A DNA stretch of 64,000 bases from Nocardioides luteus (GCF_000960475.2 NZ_JZDQ02000008.1:62001-126000); one strand, 5' to 3'; shown: positions 31,991-40,822, numbered from the stretch's first letter. The notes: generated by a model not told the origin, from the sequence alone. Numbers and translations are program-made.

Positions 31991-33499
31991 ATGTCCGACC
32001 TGACCTACCAAATGCTCGCGCTCGTGGCCTACATGGTCGCGATGCTCGGCATCGGCGCCTGGGCCTACCGGCGCACCTCGAACCTCGACGACTACATGCT
32101 GGGCGGCCGTGACCTCGGCCCGATGGTGAGTGCGTTGAGCGCGGGTGCCTCGGACATGTCCGGGTGGTTGCTCATGGGCCTGCCTGGCGCGATCTACGCG
32201 ACCGGGCTGATGGAGGGCTGGATCGCCGTCGGTCTGACCGTCGGCGCCTGGCTCAACTGGAAGGTCGTGGCGCCGCGGCTGAGGACCTACACCGAGGTCT
32301 CGGGCGACTCGATCACCGTCCCGAGCTTCCTGGAGAACCGGCTCAAGGACTCCTCGCGGCTGCTGCGGATGGCCTCCGGGGCCGTCATCCTGGTGTTCTT
32401 CACCTTCTACGTGTCCTCGGGCATGGTCGCCGGCGGCGTCTTCTTCGAGAGCTCGTTCGGCACGGACTTCCACACCGGCATGCTGGTGGTGGCTGCGGTC
32501 GTGGTGGCGTACACGCTCTTCGGCGGCTTCCTCGCGGTCTCCTACACCGACTTCGTGCAGGGCACGATCATGCTGCTCGCCCTGGTGCTGGTGCCCGTCG
32601 TCGGCGTCTTCGTGACCGGCGGTCCCGCCGAGACCATCGACAGCATCCGCGCCGTCGACCCCTCGCGGCTGAGCATGCTCGAAGGCGCGACCACCCTTGG
32701 TGTGATCTCCGCGGCGGCCTGGGGCCTGGGCTACTTCGGCCAGCCGCACATCATCGTCCGCTTCATGGCCCTGCGTACGGCAGGGGAGGCCGCCTCCGCG
32801 CGGCGGATCGGCGTCGGCTGGATGCTGCTGAGCCTCTTCGGCGCCGTCGGCACCGCGCTGGTCGGCATCGCCTACTATCAGCAGAACCCCGACGCGAAGC
32901 TCGACGACCCCGAGGCCGTCTTCATCGTGCTGGGCCAGATCTTCTTCCACCCGCTGGTCGCCGGGATCATGCTGGCCGCCGTGCTCGCGGCGATCATGAG
33001 CACGATCTCCTCCCAGCTCCTGGTGACCTCCTCGGCCCTGGTCGAGGACCTCTACAAGGCGGTCTTCAAGAACGACGCCTCCGACCGTCAGCTGGTCCTG
33101 TTCGGCCGGCTGGCCGTGCTCGGGATCGCCGTCGTGGCCGCCGTGCTGGCCTGGCCGAAGACCGGCACCGTGCTCGACCTGGTCGCCTACGCCTGGGCGG
33201 GTTTCGGTGCCTCCTTCGGCCCGATCATCCTGCTGGCGCTGTGGTGGCGGAAGCTCACCGCGCCCGGCGCGCTGGCCGGTCTGGTCGTCGGTGCGGTGAC
33301 CGTCGTCGTGTGGGGCAACGTCGAGGCGCTCAGCTCGCAGATGTACGAGATCGTGCCGGGCTTCGCGCTCAACACGATCGTCGCCGTGGTGGTCAGCCTG
33401 GCCACCTACAAGGCGAACCCGGAGATCGAGGCCGAGTTCGACGAGGCGGTCCGGCTGCTCGGCGCCGAGCGGCCGGTCGAGGAGCCGGCGCGGGTCTGA
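31991..33499 (+). CDS. putP: Sodium/proline symporter (SSS family)
   Basis: A 502-residue sodium:solute symporter with thirteen predicted membrane helices. It opens with MSDLTYQMLALVAYMVAMLG and shows the PutP-like DDYMLGGRDLGP loop, GASDMSGWLLMGLPGA in helix 2 (sodium and proline site residues) and GYFGQPHIIVRFMA further on. It imports L-proline with Na+. GGAG is five bases upstream of the ATG. A TTG three bases earlier is less likely. It stands as a single gene; a hairpin 65 bases after its stop could be its terminator or part of the next leader. Confidence 0.93.
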   Translation: MSDLTYQMLALVAYMVAMLGIGAWAYRRTSNLDDYMLGGRDLGPMVSALSAGASDMSGWLLMGLPGAIYATGLMEGWIAVGLTVGAWLNWKVVAPRLRTYTEVSGDSITVPSFLENRLKDSSRLLRMASGAVILVFFTFYVSSGMVAGGVFFESSFGTDFHTGMLVVAAVVVAYTLFGGFLAVSYTDFVQGTIMLLALVLVPVVGVFVTGGPAETIDSIRAVDPSRLSMLEGATTLGVISAAAWGLGYFGQPHIIVRFMALRTAGEAASARRIGVGWMLLSLFGAVGTALVGIAYYQQNPDAKLDDPEAVFIVLGQIFFHPLVAGIMLAAVLAAIMSTISSQLLVTSSALVEDLYKAVFKNDASDRQLVLFGRLAVLGIAVVAAVLAWPKTGTVLDLVAYAWAGFGASFGPIILLALWWRKLTAPGALAGLVVGAVTVVVWGNVEALSSQMYEIVPGFALNTIVAVVVSLATYKANPEIEAEFDEAVRLLGAERPVEEPARV

Positions 33500-33563
33500 C
33501 CCGCCGGGCCCTCGTGGAAACCACGAACCGGCGCATGATGACGTAGCCTGAGTCATGTTGAAG

Positions 33564-33584
33564 GGACGGCTCTGCAAGCCGTCC
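33564..33584 (+). promoter_or_regulatory. Stem-loop GGACGGCT-N5-AGCCGTCC upstream of the cold-shock gene
   Basis: A perfect 8-bp stem with the loop CTGCA. There is no T-run after it, so it may be a leader structure of the cold-shock mRNA rather than the putP terminator. Its function is unknown. Confidence 0.45.
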
Positions 33585-33672
33585 TGGCCGCACACGATGT
33601 CGCGGCTTGTATCTCTTACTCCTGGTTTTCGGTTCGCTGGACATCAGCACAGATGGATGTCTTCAGCGGCTC

Positions 33673-33687
33673 GGGACACAGTGTCCC
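33673..33687 (+). promoter_or_regulatory. Palindrome GGGACACAGTGTCCC in the cold-shock leader
   Basis: A perfect 7-bp inverted repeat around one base, 23 bases before the cold-shock start codon. It could be an operator or a leader hairpin close to the AAAGGAAATC ribosome site. Cold-shock mRNAs often have structured leaders. Confidence 0.45.
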
Positions 33688-33710
33688 GGCACCGAACAAA
33701 GGAAATCATC

Positions 33711-33914
33711 ATGGCTCAGGGCACCGTCAAGTGGTTCAACGCTGACAAGGGCTTCGGCTTCATCGCGCAGGACGGTGGCGGCGAGGACGTGTTCGTCCAC
33801 TTCTCCGCCATCCAGACCAACGGCTACAAGTCGCTCGACGAGAACCAGAAGGTCGAGTTCGACGTCACCGCCGGCCCCAAGGGCCCGCAGGCCGAGAACG
33901 TCCGCGTCTCCTGA
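33711..33914 (+). CDS. Cold-shock protein (CspA family)
   Basis: A 67-residue single cold-shock domain, [20 protein letters not shown] at the start with RNP1 (KGFGFI) and RNP2 (VFVHFSAI) motifs for binding single-stranded nucleic acid as an RNA chaperone. AAAGGAAATC precedes the ATG. An upstream in-frame start would add 52 residues that do not fit the family, so the space back to putP is read as a long untranslated leader with two perfect inverted repeats. A very strong terminator follows, consistent with a highly expressed monocistronic gene. Confidence 0.96.
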   Translation: MAQGTVKWFNADKGFGFIAQDGGGEDVFVHFSAIQTNGYKSLDENQKVEFDVTAGPKGPQAENVRVS

Positions 33915-33919
33915 TTCAC

Positions 33920-33961
33920 CACGAAGGGCCCCGATCGCTGCTGCGGTCGGGGCCCTTCGTG
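33920..33961 (+). terminator. Strong intrinsic terminator after the cold-shock gene
   Basis: A perfect 15-bp stem, CACGAAGGGCCCCGA and its complement, with a 12-base loop, beginning five bases after the stop codon. Confidence 0.85.
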
Positions 33962-33985
33962 CGTTACGCCTCGAGGCCGGCCCGG

Positions 33986-34336
33986 TCAGTGCAGGTGCGA
34001 CTGCCAGTCCTGCGGGACGCGATCTGCGGGTGCGGGCGCGGACTGCTCCTCGGGACGGCTCGTCGGCTCGGCCAACGCCGGGCCCTCGAGAGCCTCCTGG
34101 TTCTCGAAGTCCCAGAACCACGACTCGCCCGGCTCGAAGCTCTGCATGTAGCGGTGGCCGGTCTCGCGGAAGTGGTGGCTGGCGTGCTGGGCCGGGGAGC
34201 TGTCGCAACAGCCCACGTGCCCGCACTCTGCGCACCGCCGTAGGTGGAACCACCATCCGGAGTCGCTCGCGAGGCACTCGGCGCATCCGGTGCCGGAAGG
34301 CGGAACAGCGACGTCGATTCCTGGAGTGCCGGTCAT
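33986..34336 (-). CDS. UBP-type zinc finger protein
   Basis: A 116-residue protein with a ZnF-UBP domain: CAECLASDSGWWFHLRRC, CAECGHVGCC and HASHHFRETGHRYMQSFEP give the Cys/His ligands in the usual order. In eukaryotes the fold binds ubiquitin tails; bacterial versions occur widely in actinobacteria without known partners. The C-terminal tail is proline- and glutamine-rich and probably disordered. Start ATG 34336 is used rather than a GTG at 34345. It is convergent with the cold-shock gene. Confidence 0.88.
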   Translation of the reverse strand: MTGTPGIDVAVPPSGTGCAECLASDSGWWFHLRRCAECGHVGCCDSSPAQHASHHFRETGHRYMQSFEPGESWFWDFENQEALEGPALAEPTSRPEEQSAPAPADRVPQDWQSHLH

Positions 34337-34364
34337 GCCGGTCACGTTACCGGCTGATGCGCTC

Positions 34365-34907
34365 TCACGTCCGCCGCCCGCCGAACTCCCACCGATGGAC
34401 CTCGATCCCGACGTACGTGTCGGGGGAGAGGACGTGCTGCGCGGCTCGTTCGGGGGCCGCCTCCAGCAGCACCGCCGCGCCGACGATCATGGTCCCGTCG
34501 TCGGAGAGCAGCGGCCCGGCCGCGATCAGCGCATCGCCGCGCGGCAGCTCGATCGGGTCGGTCGTCGGCTCCGTGAACCCGAGGACTAGGTAGCGGTCGC
34601 CGTCGGGGCGACCGTCGAAGTCCCACATGGTCCGGCCGAGCGAGTTGCTCCACCGCCGCAACATCACGTCGCGATAGGCGCCCGCCTGGTAGCCGGGCTC
34701 GTCGAAGGCGAACGCGCGCGCAGCGGAGGCATCCGGGAGGTCGAGGATGTGCACGCTGCCCGTCAGAGTGTCGTCGTCGGTGAAGGTCGGGCCTCGGGCG
34801 ATCATCGTCTCCGCGAAGGCGTCCATGTAGGTCCAGTGCTGCTCCACCATCTCGGTTCGCAACGGCGTCGATCCCGGGCGGTCGCGGTGGTAGCAGAAGA
34901 ACTCCAT
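34365..34907 (-). CDS. YciI-like (YCII domain) protein, duplicated
   Basis: A 180-residue protein with two tandem YCII-like ferredoxin folds: MEFFCYHRDRPGSTPLRTEM with IARGPTFTDD and SVHILDLPDASAARAFAFDE in the first, then RYLVLGFTEPTTDP with AAGPLLSDDGTMIVGAAVLL in the second. YciI-type proteins are small putative enzymes or ligand binders of unknown reaction. The two-copy arrangement resembles an internal dimer. Confidence 0.82.
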   Translation of the reverse strand: MEFFCYHRDRPGSTPLRTEMVEQHWTYMDAFAETMIARGPTFTDDDTLTGSVHILDLPDASAARAFAFDEPGYQAGAYRDVMLRRWSNSLGRTMWDFDGRPDGDRYLVLGFTEPTTDPIELPRGDALIAAGPLLSDDGTMIVGAAVLLEAAPERAAQHVLSPDTYVGIEVHRWEFGGRRT

Positions 34908-34988
34908 GGCCTGAGGGTCACGGGCCTCGGCCTCCTGCGCAATCGGTTATCTCGGCGGTTCCGTAGGGTGAGAGGAAAGGAGGCTGAC

Positions 34989-35405
34989 GTGATCGATCGC
35001 GATCGGAACGAGCAAGGCCGGGCGCAACAGGCCCGACCGCGCGACGCGCTCGGACGCCCGCTGCCCTATGGCGAGGTCGGCGTCGAGCCGATCTCCGAGG
35101 AGCCGCTCCCTCCGGAGGAGACCCTGGCGTACGCCCGCGAGCTCCTCGACGCCGGCCGCCCGTTCGCCGCCCACGAGGCGCTCGAGGTCCGGTGGAAGTC
35201 GTGCCCGGAGGAGGAGCGCGAGCTGTGGCAGGGCCTGGCGCAGCTCTGCGTCGGCCTGACCCACCACGAGCGCGGCAACGCCGTCGGCGCCTCCCGGCTC
35301 ATCGAGCGGGCGGCGCGGCGGCTGGAGGCGTACGGACGGGGTGGCGGTCCCACCTACGGGCTCGACCTCGGATCGCTCATCGGATGTGCCCGAGACCGGG
35401 TATAG
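34989..35405 (+). CDS. DUF309 family protein
   Basis: A 138-residue all-alpha protein with the DUF309 signature: a long helix ELLDAGRPFAAHEALEVRWK, followed by CPEEERELWQGLAQLCVGLTHHERGN split over the next helices. GTG is the start, chosen because AAGGAGG lies six bases upstream; the longer frame upstream overlaps the divergent YciI gene. The ribosome site is followed by a GATCGATCGCGATCG palindrome at the start codons. DUF309 has no assigned biochemical role, although the EExxxxHE-like helix pair suggests metal or ligand binding. Confidence 0.85.
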   Translation: MIDRDRNEQGRAQQARPRDALGRPLPYGEVGVEPISEEPLPPEETLAYARELLDAGRPFAAHEALEVRWKSCPEEERELWQGLAQLCVGLTHHERGNAVGASRLIERAARRLEAYGRGGGPTYGLDLGSLIGCARDRV

Positions 35406-35455
35406 CTCCACCTGCCTATTGACCCCGAAGGCCGACGCCGTGCTTTGGTGGATCC

Positions 35456-36829
35456 ATGACTCGCACGGTCGATGTCGACTACCTGGTGGTGGGGGCCGGC
35501 GCCATGGGGATGGCGTTCACGGACGCCCTGACGGAGCATGCCGACGTACGGGTGGCGCTGGTCGACCGCCGCCACGGCGTGAGCGGGCACTGGCTGGAGG
35601 CGTACCCGTTCGTACGCCTGCACCAGGCCTCCGCCTTCTACGGCGTCGCCTCGACCCTGCTCGGCGGCGGGCAGCTTCAGGAGCGCGGACCCGAGAAGGG
35701 GCTGCAGGAGCGGGCCACCCAGGCGGAGATCTGTGCCTACTACGCCCGGATCCTCGACCGGATGGTGGAGTCGGGCAAGGTCGAGTTCTTCCCGAACAGC
35801 GAGTACGTCGGCGACAACACCGTCGTCTCGCACATCTCGGGGGAGCGGTTCGAGATGCCGGGCGCCCGGGTCGTCGACGCCCGCTACCTGGCCCCCAGCA
35901 TCCCCGCCGAGAAGCCGCCGCCGTTCGACGTCGCCGACGACGCCCGGGTGCTGCCGGTCAACGAGCTCGCGCGGCTGGAGGAGACACCGAGCCAGTACGT
36001 CGTCGTCGGCTCCGGCAAGACCGCGACCGACGCCTGCATCTGGCTGCTCTCGCGCGGCGTCGACCCCGACGCGATCTGCTGGGTACGGCCGCGCGACCCG
36101 TGGATGTTCAACCGGGCCGTCGTCCAGCCGGATCCGGCGATCTTCCTCGGCATGGCCGCCGACACGATGCAGGCCGCCGAGCAGTCGACCACCCTCGAGG
36201 ACTTCTTCCTCCGGCTCGAGGACGCCGGCATCATGCTCCGCATCGACCGCACCGTCATGCCGACGATGGCCAAGGCGCCGACGCTGGCGGCGTGGGAGCT
36301 GGAGAAGCTGCGTACGCTCGAGAACGTCGTACGCCGCGGCCACCTCCGGCACGTCGGCCGCGGTTCCCTCACCCTAGATGACGGCACCGTCGCCGTCGCT
36401 TCCGACGCCCTCGTGGTCCACTGCGCCGCGGACGGCCTGAAGTATCCGCCGCTGGTCCCGGTCTGGGGCCCCGAGGCGATCACGCTCCAGCCGATCCGGG
36501 CCGGCTTCCCCTGCTTCGGTGCCGCGGTCATCGGCTACGTCGAGGCGACCCGAGACTCCGACGCGGAGAAGAACAGGGTCTGCCCGCCGAGCCCTTTCCC
36601 CGACACGATGGCGAGCTGGGCGAGGATGAACGTCCTGGGCACCCAGGCCGCCATGTCGTTCTCCTCCGAGCCGGACATCAAGGAATGGTCCGACCGGGTC
36701 GCGCTGAACCCGGCCCGGGTCCCACCCGGGTATCCCGCATCCGCGGCCCTGGGCGATGCGCGGGAGCGGTTGGCGAAGCACACCAAGCCCGGTCTCGCCC
36801 AGCTGGCTGCGCTGGCCGGACCTCTCTGA
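35456..36829 (+). CDS. FAD/NAD(P)-binding oxidoreductase (flavin monooxygenase-like)
   Basis: A 457-residue protein with a Rossmann FAD motif near the N terminus (VVGAGAMGMAFTDAL) and a second dinucleotide motif (VVVGSGKTATDACIWLL) around residue 185, the two-Rossmann layout of flavin-containing and pyridine-nucleotide oxidoreductases. A segment HWLEAYPFVRLHQASAFYG follows the first motif. The substrate is not known. The gene stands alone, 50 bases after the DUF309 gene on the same strand. Confidence 0.85.
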   Translation: MTRTVDVDYLVVGAGAMGMAFTDALTEHADVRVALVDRRHGVSGHWLEAYPFVRLHQASAFYGVASTLLGGGQLQERGPEKGLQERATQAEICAYYARILDRMVESGKVEFFPNSEYVGDNTVVSHISGERFEMPGARVVDARYLAPSIPAEKPPPFDVADDARVLPVNELARLEETPSQYVVVGSGKTATDACIWLLSRGVDPDAICWVRPRDPWMFNRAVVQPDPAIFLGMAADTMQAAEQSTTLEDFFLRLEDAGIMLRIDRTVMPTMAKAPTLAAWELEKLRTLENVVRRGHLRHVGRGSLTLDDGTVAVASDALVVHCAADGLKYPPLVPVWGPEAITLQPIRAGFPCFGAAVIGYVEATRDSDAEKNRVCPPSPFPDTMASWARMNVLGTQAAMSFSSEPDIKEWSDRVALNPARVPPGYPASAALGDARERLAKHTKPGLAQLAALAGPL

Positions 36830-36899
36830 GTCGGAGACCCGCCCCGCCCCGGCGGAGTGAGCCATTGTCACGGCTCCGGCGCAGTGCCATGGTGGCTCT

Positions 36900-37409
36900 A
36901 TGGCAGCTCAAAGGCCACCCGACGGCGTCACGAACGCCGAGCTCGTACGTTGGGCGTTCGATCGTCTCAACGCGCAGGACCTGGCCAGCCTGCATTCCTT
37001 CTGGACCGAAGACACGGTGGAGTACTTCCCGGACGCCACCTGTCGCGGCGTCGATGAGATCGCGGCGTACTTCTCGGACAAGTTCGCTGCCATCGACGGC
37101 TTCCGTCTCGACCCCGTTGCGATCGCGGACGCCGGCGACGACGTCCTGGCGCACTGGCGGCTGACAGGTCGCCACACCGGCACGTTGCTGGGCGTCGGCG
37201 CCACCGGCAGAACCATCGAGCTCGACGGTTGCGACCACTTCGTGCTGGACGATGGCAAGGTACGGACGAACACCGTCGTCTTCGACCAGATGGCGTTTGC
37301 GCGGCAGGTCGGTCTGCTGCCGCCTGACGGATCCGTGGTCGACAAGGGGCTCAAGGCGGCGTTCAACGCGAAGACGAGAGCCGTGCAGGCACTGCGCCGG
37401 TCCGGCTAG
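36900..37409 (+). CDS. SnoaL-like NTF2-fold protein
   Basis: A 169-residue NTF2-like protein: NAELVRWAFDRLNAQDLASL opens the fold, TVEYFPDATCRGVDEIAAYF and HWRLTGRHTGTLLGVGATGR follow, and HFVLDDGKVRTNTVVFDQM closes it, as in SnoaL-like ester cyclases. Catalytic roles in this family depend on acidic residues in the cavity. The 35-residue tail beyond the domain is atypical. Its substrate is unknown. Confidence 0.8.
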   Translation: MAAQRPPDGVTNAELVRWAFDRLNAQDLASLHSFWTEDTVEYFPDATCRGVDEIAAYFSDKFAAIDGFRLDPVAIADAGDDVLAHWRLTGRHTGTLLGVGATGRTIELDGCDHFVLDDGKVRTNTVVFDQMAFARQVGLLPPDGSVVDKGLKAAFNAKTRAVQALRRSG

Positions 37410-37434
37410 TGCCCACACCCGTGGTCGGCTCGGC

Positions 37435-38652
37435 TCACTCCACGGGTGGGGGACAGGCGATGCGGACGAACTCGTCGTACTCGTCGGCGAGCTCGGTGGC
37501 GACCTTCGCGAGCTGAACGAAACCGGCCTGGCTGGCGCTGCGGGCCTCGGCGTGCATGAGGGCCGCCGACTCCTTGTACTGCGCGCACAGGACTGCCAAC
37601 GGCTCCGGCGCAGGGAGCGACTCGGGCTGTTGCCGTTCCTCCTCCGGCAACGCCTTCCATTCCTGGTTGGCGGACTCGATGGCCGATCCCAGGCGCTCGA
37701 CCGGGTCTCGCGGGATGTTGCTCGTGTCCATCGTGCTGGCCGAGAAGCCGTTGCCGATCTGGTTGCCTTGGTTGGGGCCGTCGAATCCCGACGACCCGGT
37801 CGGGTCCTGCTCGCCGTTGCCGCCGTAGCGGAGCCAGCGCAGGTCACCGTTCGCATCGACGAAGTAGAAGATGCGCGCAGGCGCCGGCTGTCCCTCGAGG
37901 CCGGGGCGGTCGGTCATGCCGCCGAACAGGTGCCGCACCGTGTCGAAGCCGTTGCCGATCTGGTTGCCCGAGTTGTTCTCCACGAACCCGTTGGTTCCGG
38001 ACGGATCGAGCTCGCCGTTGCCGGTGTAGCGGAACCAGAGCATGTCGCCGTTGTCCCGGATCGCCAGGAACGCGCCGTCGCCCACACCCACGATGCGGCT
38101 GAAGCCGAGGAAGCCGTTGCCGATCTGGTTGCCCTGGTTGGGTCCGGGGAAGCCGCGTACGCCGGTGGGGTCGTGCTCGCCGTGGCCCTCGTACTGGAAC
38201 CAGAGCAGGTCACCGTTCTCGGCGACGGCGAAGATGGTGGTCGCCGTGGTCTGCCCCTCGCGGGGTGAGACGAACAGGTGGCGGAAGTTCTGGAAGCCGT
38301 TGCCGATCACGTTGCCGGGGTTGTTCTCCACGAAGCCGTTGGTCCCGGTGGGGTCGTGCTCGCCCGCCCCGGTGTATCTGAACCAGGTGAGGTCCCCGTT
38401 CGGCGCGACGGCGAGGATGATGCCGTTGCCGCCGCCCATGACATGGCGGAAGTGGCCGAAGCCCCGGCCGATCTGGTTGCCGGAGTTGTTCCCGACAAAG
38501 CCGTTCGCGCCCGTCGGGTCCTGCTCGCCGAATCCGTCGTACCGGAAGTAGCGCAGAGCACCGTCGTCCTCGACCGTGAAGAAGCGGCCGACATGAGGAC
38601 GCGCGACGCCCGGAGGCGCGGTGCCGTTACCGGTGTAGAAGATGTGCCGCAT
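37435..38652 (-). CDS. Tachylectin-2-like five-bladed beta-propeller protein
   Basis: A 405-residue protein built from five near-identical blades, starting near residues 31, 86, 147, 202 and 269. Each carries the pattern GDLxWFRYxGxGExDPTGxxGF followed by GNQIGNGF. This is the repeat of tachylectin-2, a sugar-binding lectin with five blades (GlcNAc/GalNAc specificity in the horseshoe crab protein). The C-terminal 95 residues are helical and charged, without a known fold. No signal peptide is seen, so the protein is predicted cytoplasmic or exported by an unusual route. The repeats are similar enough at DNA level to recombine. It is convergent with the SnoaL gene and divergent from a glycosyltransferase, which suggests a glycan link. 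Confidence 0.85.
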   Translation of the reverse strand: MRHIFYTGNGTAPPGVARPHVGRFFTVEDDGALRYFRYDGFGEQDPTGANGFVGNNSGNQIGRGFGHFRHVMGGGNGIILAVAPNGDLTWFRYTGAGEHDPTGTNGFVENNPGNVIGNGFQNFRHLFVSPREGQTTATTIFAVAENGDLLWFQYEGHGEHDPTGVRGFPGPNQGNQIGNGFLGFSRIVGVGDGAFLAIRDNGDMLWFRYTGNGELDPSGTNGFVENNSGNQIGNGFDTVRHLFGGMTDRPGLEGQPAPARIFYFVDANGDLRWLRYGGNGEQDPTGSSGFDGPNQGNQIGNGFSASTMDTSNIPRDPVERLGSAIESANQEWKALPEEERQQPESLPAPEPLAVLCAQYKESAALMHAEARSASQAGFVQLAKVATELADEYDEFVRIACPPPVE

Positions 38653-38803
38653 GGGTCGGCCTCCGATCGCCCTCTACCGTTGCTCGTTCGCCAGCGTGTC
38701 AGCGGGGGCGTTCGTCGGCATCGCCCAGATGGAGGATCTGCGTTCCAGCGAGGAGGACAAAGAAGCTTGCCGGACCTTGTCGGTTCCGGGCACAGTGCAC
38801 AGC

Positions 38804-39913
38804 ATGCGCATCCTGGGCGTATCAACCGCAGGCGCCGGTCATTTCAACCCGATGAAGCCCTGGTTGAAACGCCTCGCCGAGCAAGGGCACGACGTCACGG
38901 TGGTGGGGCCGCCCGGGTTGGCGGCGGCCGCCGGCGGGTTCGACTTCCGGGCCGGGGCCGCGCCAGACCCAGAGTCGGTGGCGGCGATCTGGCAGCGGGT
39001 GGCCGAATCGACGATGGAGGTGTCGCGGGAGCTGGTGCTGCGGGACCTCTTCGGGCGGCTCAACTCCGGGGCGATGATCCCGGCAGTTCGTGCCGCGATC
39101 GATGACCTGCGGCCCGACCTGGTGCTGCGGGACCCCGCCGAGTACGCATCTGCACTGGCCGCTGCCGAAGCGGGAGTTCCCCACGCGCGGCTCGGTGTCA
39201 GCCTCTCCGCGGAGATCGCGTTCTTCGAGAGCACGGCGGCGCCGGTGCTCGAGGACTGGAGACCAGGGCTGCACCGCGAGATCGTCGAGTCGCCGATCCT
39301 GACCAGGTTCCCCGCAAGCCTCGACCCCTCGCCGTTCTTGGCTGTGGTGCGCTACCGGGTCGGTGAGCCCCTCGCGCGCGACGTCAGTCCACGCTCCGTG
39401 TATGCGACCCTCGGCACCGTCGCGCCCACGATGCCCCCGATGCGACCGTGGTTCGAGATCGTCGCCAAGGTTCTGGGCGCTCTTCCGGTCAGCGCCGTGT
39501 TCACCGTGGGCCACGACCTCGACCCTGCACAGATCGCTGCTGCCCCGAACGTACGGATCGAGACCTGGGCCGACCACGCCGACGTTCTCTCCCGGGCGGC
39601 GGTGATCCTCCATCACGGCGGATCGGGAACTGTCCTCGACGCGCTTGCTGCGGGCATCCCGCAGGTGATCGTGCCCCTCTTCGCAGATCAGGGCGCGAAC
39701 GCCGCCGCCGTTGTGGAGGCAGGTGTCGGGACCGCCCTGCCCAACTCCGGAGGCTCCGCCTTCCACATTCCTCAGGGCGGTGAGGTGGAAAGATTGCAGG
39801 AGCTCATCGCCGAGACGATGGCTTCGGAAGCGGTTCGCGAGCGCGCATCTGAGGTCGCCGAGGAGATGTCCCTCCTGCCCGAGCTGGACGTTTCCGTGCT
39901 CGGCATCGTCTGA
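38804..39913 (+). CDS. Glycosyltransferase, UGT/MGT (GT1) family
   Basis: A 369-residue GT-B-fold glycosyltransferase. The N-terminal acceptor domain opens with MRILGVSTAGAGHFNPMKPW, whose HxNP-like segment carries the catalytic His. The donor-binding motif HHGGSGTVLDALAAGIPQV with FADQGANAAAVVEAGVG lies in the C-terminal half and binds the nucleotide sugar. The ATG at 38804 matches the family N terminus; upstream codons are antisense to the tachylectin gene's 5' region and are rejected. Such enzymes glycosylate lipids, macrolides or flavonoid-type aglycones; the acceptor is unknown. Confidence 0.88.
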   Translation: MRILGVSTAGAGHFNPMKPWLKRLAEQGHDVTVVGPPGLAAAAGGFDFRAGAAPDPESVAAIWQRVAESTMEVSRELVLRDLFGRLNSGAMIPAVRAAIDDLRPDLVLRDPAEYASALAAAEAGVPHARLGVSLSAEIAFFESTAAPVLEDWRPGLHREIVESPILTRFPASLDPSPFLAVVRYRVGEPLARDVSPRSVYATLGTVAPTMPPMRPWFEIVAKVLGALPVSAVFTVGHDLDPAQIAAAPNVRIETWADHADVLSRAAVILHHGGSGTVLDALAAGIPQVIVPLFADQGANAAAVVEAGVGTALPNSGGSAFHIPQGGEVERLQELIAETMASEAVRERASEVAEEMSLLPELDVSVLGIV

Positions 39914-39937
39914 GGTCGCTGCGCAGGTCTGGGGCAG

Positions 39938-40822
39938 CTAGGCGGTTTCATCCAGGGTGGCTGGGACCAAGCCGTCCAGGGCAGCGCTGGCCCGGACCGC
40001 ACTCCGGAAGGCCACCACGGCGTCGCGTCGGTCGTGTGCGCCGGTGGCGACGGCGACGGCGGCGGGGGAACCCTGGAGGGGCACGTATCGGACGCCCGGG
40101 TGCGGCAGGAAGCGGATGGCCGGCTCGCCGTGCATGCCGATGAAGCCGGTCGTGACGACCGCAGCCGGGGTGGCGGCGGGGGAGCGTACCTCGACGCCGA
40201 CCTGGACACCTTCGCCCACCCAAGCGGCCAGGCCGGGCTGGCCTGCCGGGAGGACCCATGGTCGGTCGCCGACGTCGCGCACGGTGAGGGAGGGCGCGTG
40301 CGCGAGATCGGACTCGGCCGGGACGACCGCGTAGCGCTGGGTGTCCATGACGCGCTCGACGAGAAGGTCGTCGGCACCGCCGACGTCGTGGACCACCGCG
40401 ACGTCCACCTCGCCGGTGCGCACGGCGTCGTACTGGTTCTCCCAGTTGAGCTCGACGTAGGAGAGCACGAGGTCCCGGTGATGGCGGCCGAGGAGACCTC
40501 GGATCGCGGGCCAGCGGTCGGCGAGCCCGAAGCCGAGCACTCCGACGCGTAGAGAACGTTCCGGGCTGTCGTCCTCGGCCAGCCGCATCAACGCCTCGAG
40601 GTCGGCGAGGACACGCTGCGCCCGGGGCAGGAACCGCTCTCCGGCGGGGGTGAGAGAGACGTGGTGGCTCGAGCGGTCGAAGAGGCGGACACCGAGCTCT
40701 CGCTCGAGCCGCTGGATCCGGCGGCCGAACGGCTGGGCGGCGATGTAGTGCACGCCGGCGGCCCGGCTGAAGTTGAGCTCTTCGGCAAGGGTGAGCGCGT
40801 AGCGAAGCGATTGAATGTCCAT
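39938..40822 (-). CDS. LysR family transcriptional regulator
   Basis: A 294-residue LysR regulator. The winged helix covers MDIQSLRYALTLAEELNFSR, FGRRIQRLERELGVRLFDRS and SLTPAGERFLPRA, followed by a co-inducer-binding domain from about residue 90 (LRVGVLGFGLAD onward). It is divergent from the amidohydrolase-FAH-cyclase unit with about 155 bases between starts. LysR proteins usually activate the facing operon in response to a pathway metabolite, so it likely controls that unit. Confidence 0.93.
   Translation of the reverse strand: MDIQSLRYALTLAEELNFSRAAGVHYIAAQPFGRRIQRLERELGVRLFDRSSHHVSLTPAGERFLPRAQRVLADLEALMRLAEDDSPERSLRVGVLGFGLADRWPAIRGLLGRHHRDLVLSYVELNWENQYDAVRTGEVDVAVVHDVGGADDLLVERVMDTQRYAVVPAESDLAHAPSLTVRDVGDRPWVLPAGQPGLAAWVGEGVQVGVEVRSPAATPAAVVTTGFIGMHGEPAIRFLPHPGVRYVPLQGSPAAVAVATGAHDRRDAVVAFRSAVRASAALDGLVPATLDETA

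Noticed and set aside
31943-33595. A 550-residue minus-strand frame over putP
   Set aside because: Low-complexity and highly charged sequence, antisense to an unmistakable symporter; no start context.
37747-38620. Repeated DNA in the tachylectin gene considered as a CRISPR-like array
   Set aside because: The repeats are in frame, translate to propeller blades and have no constant-length spacers. No CRISPR array was seen anywhere in the window.
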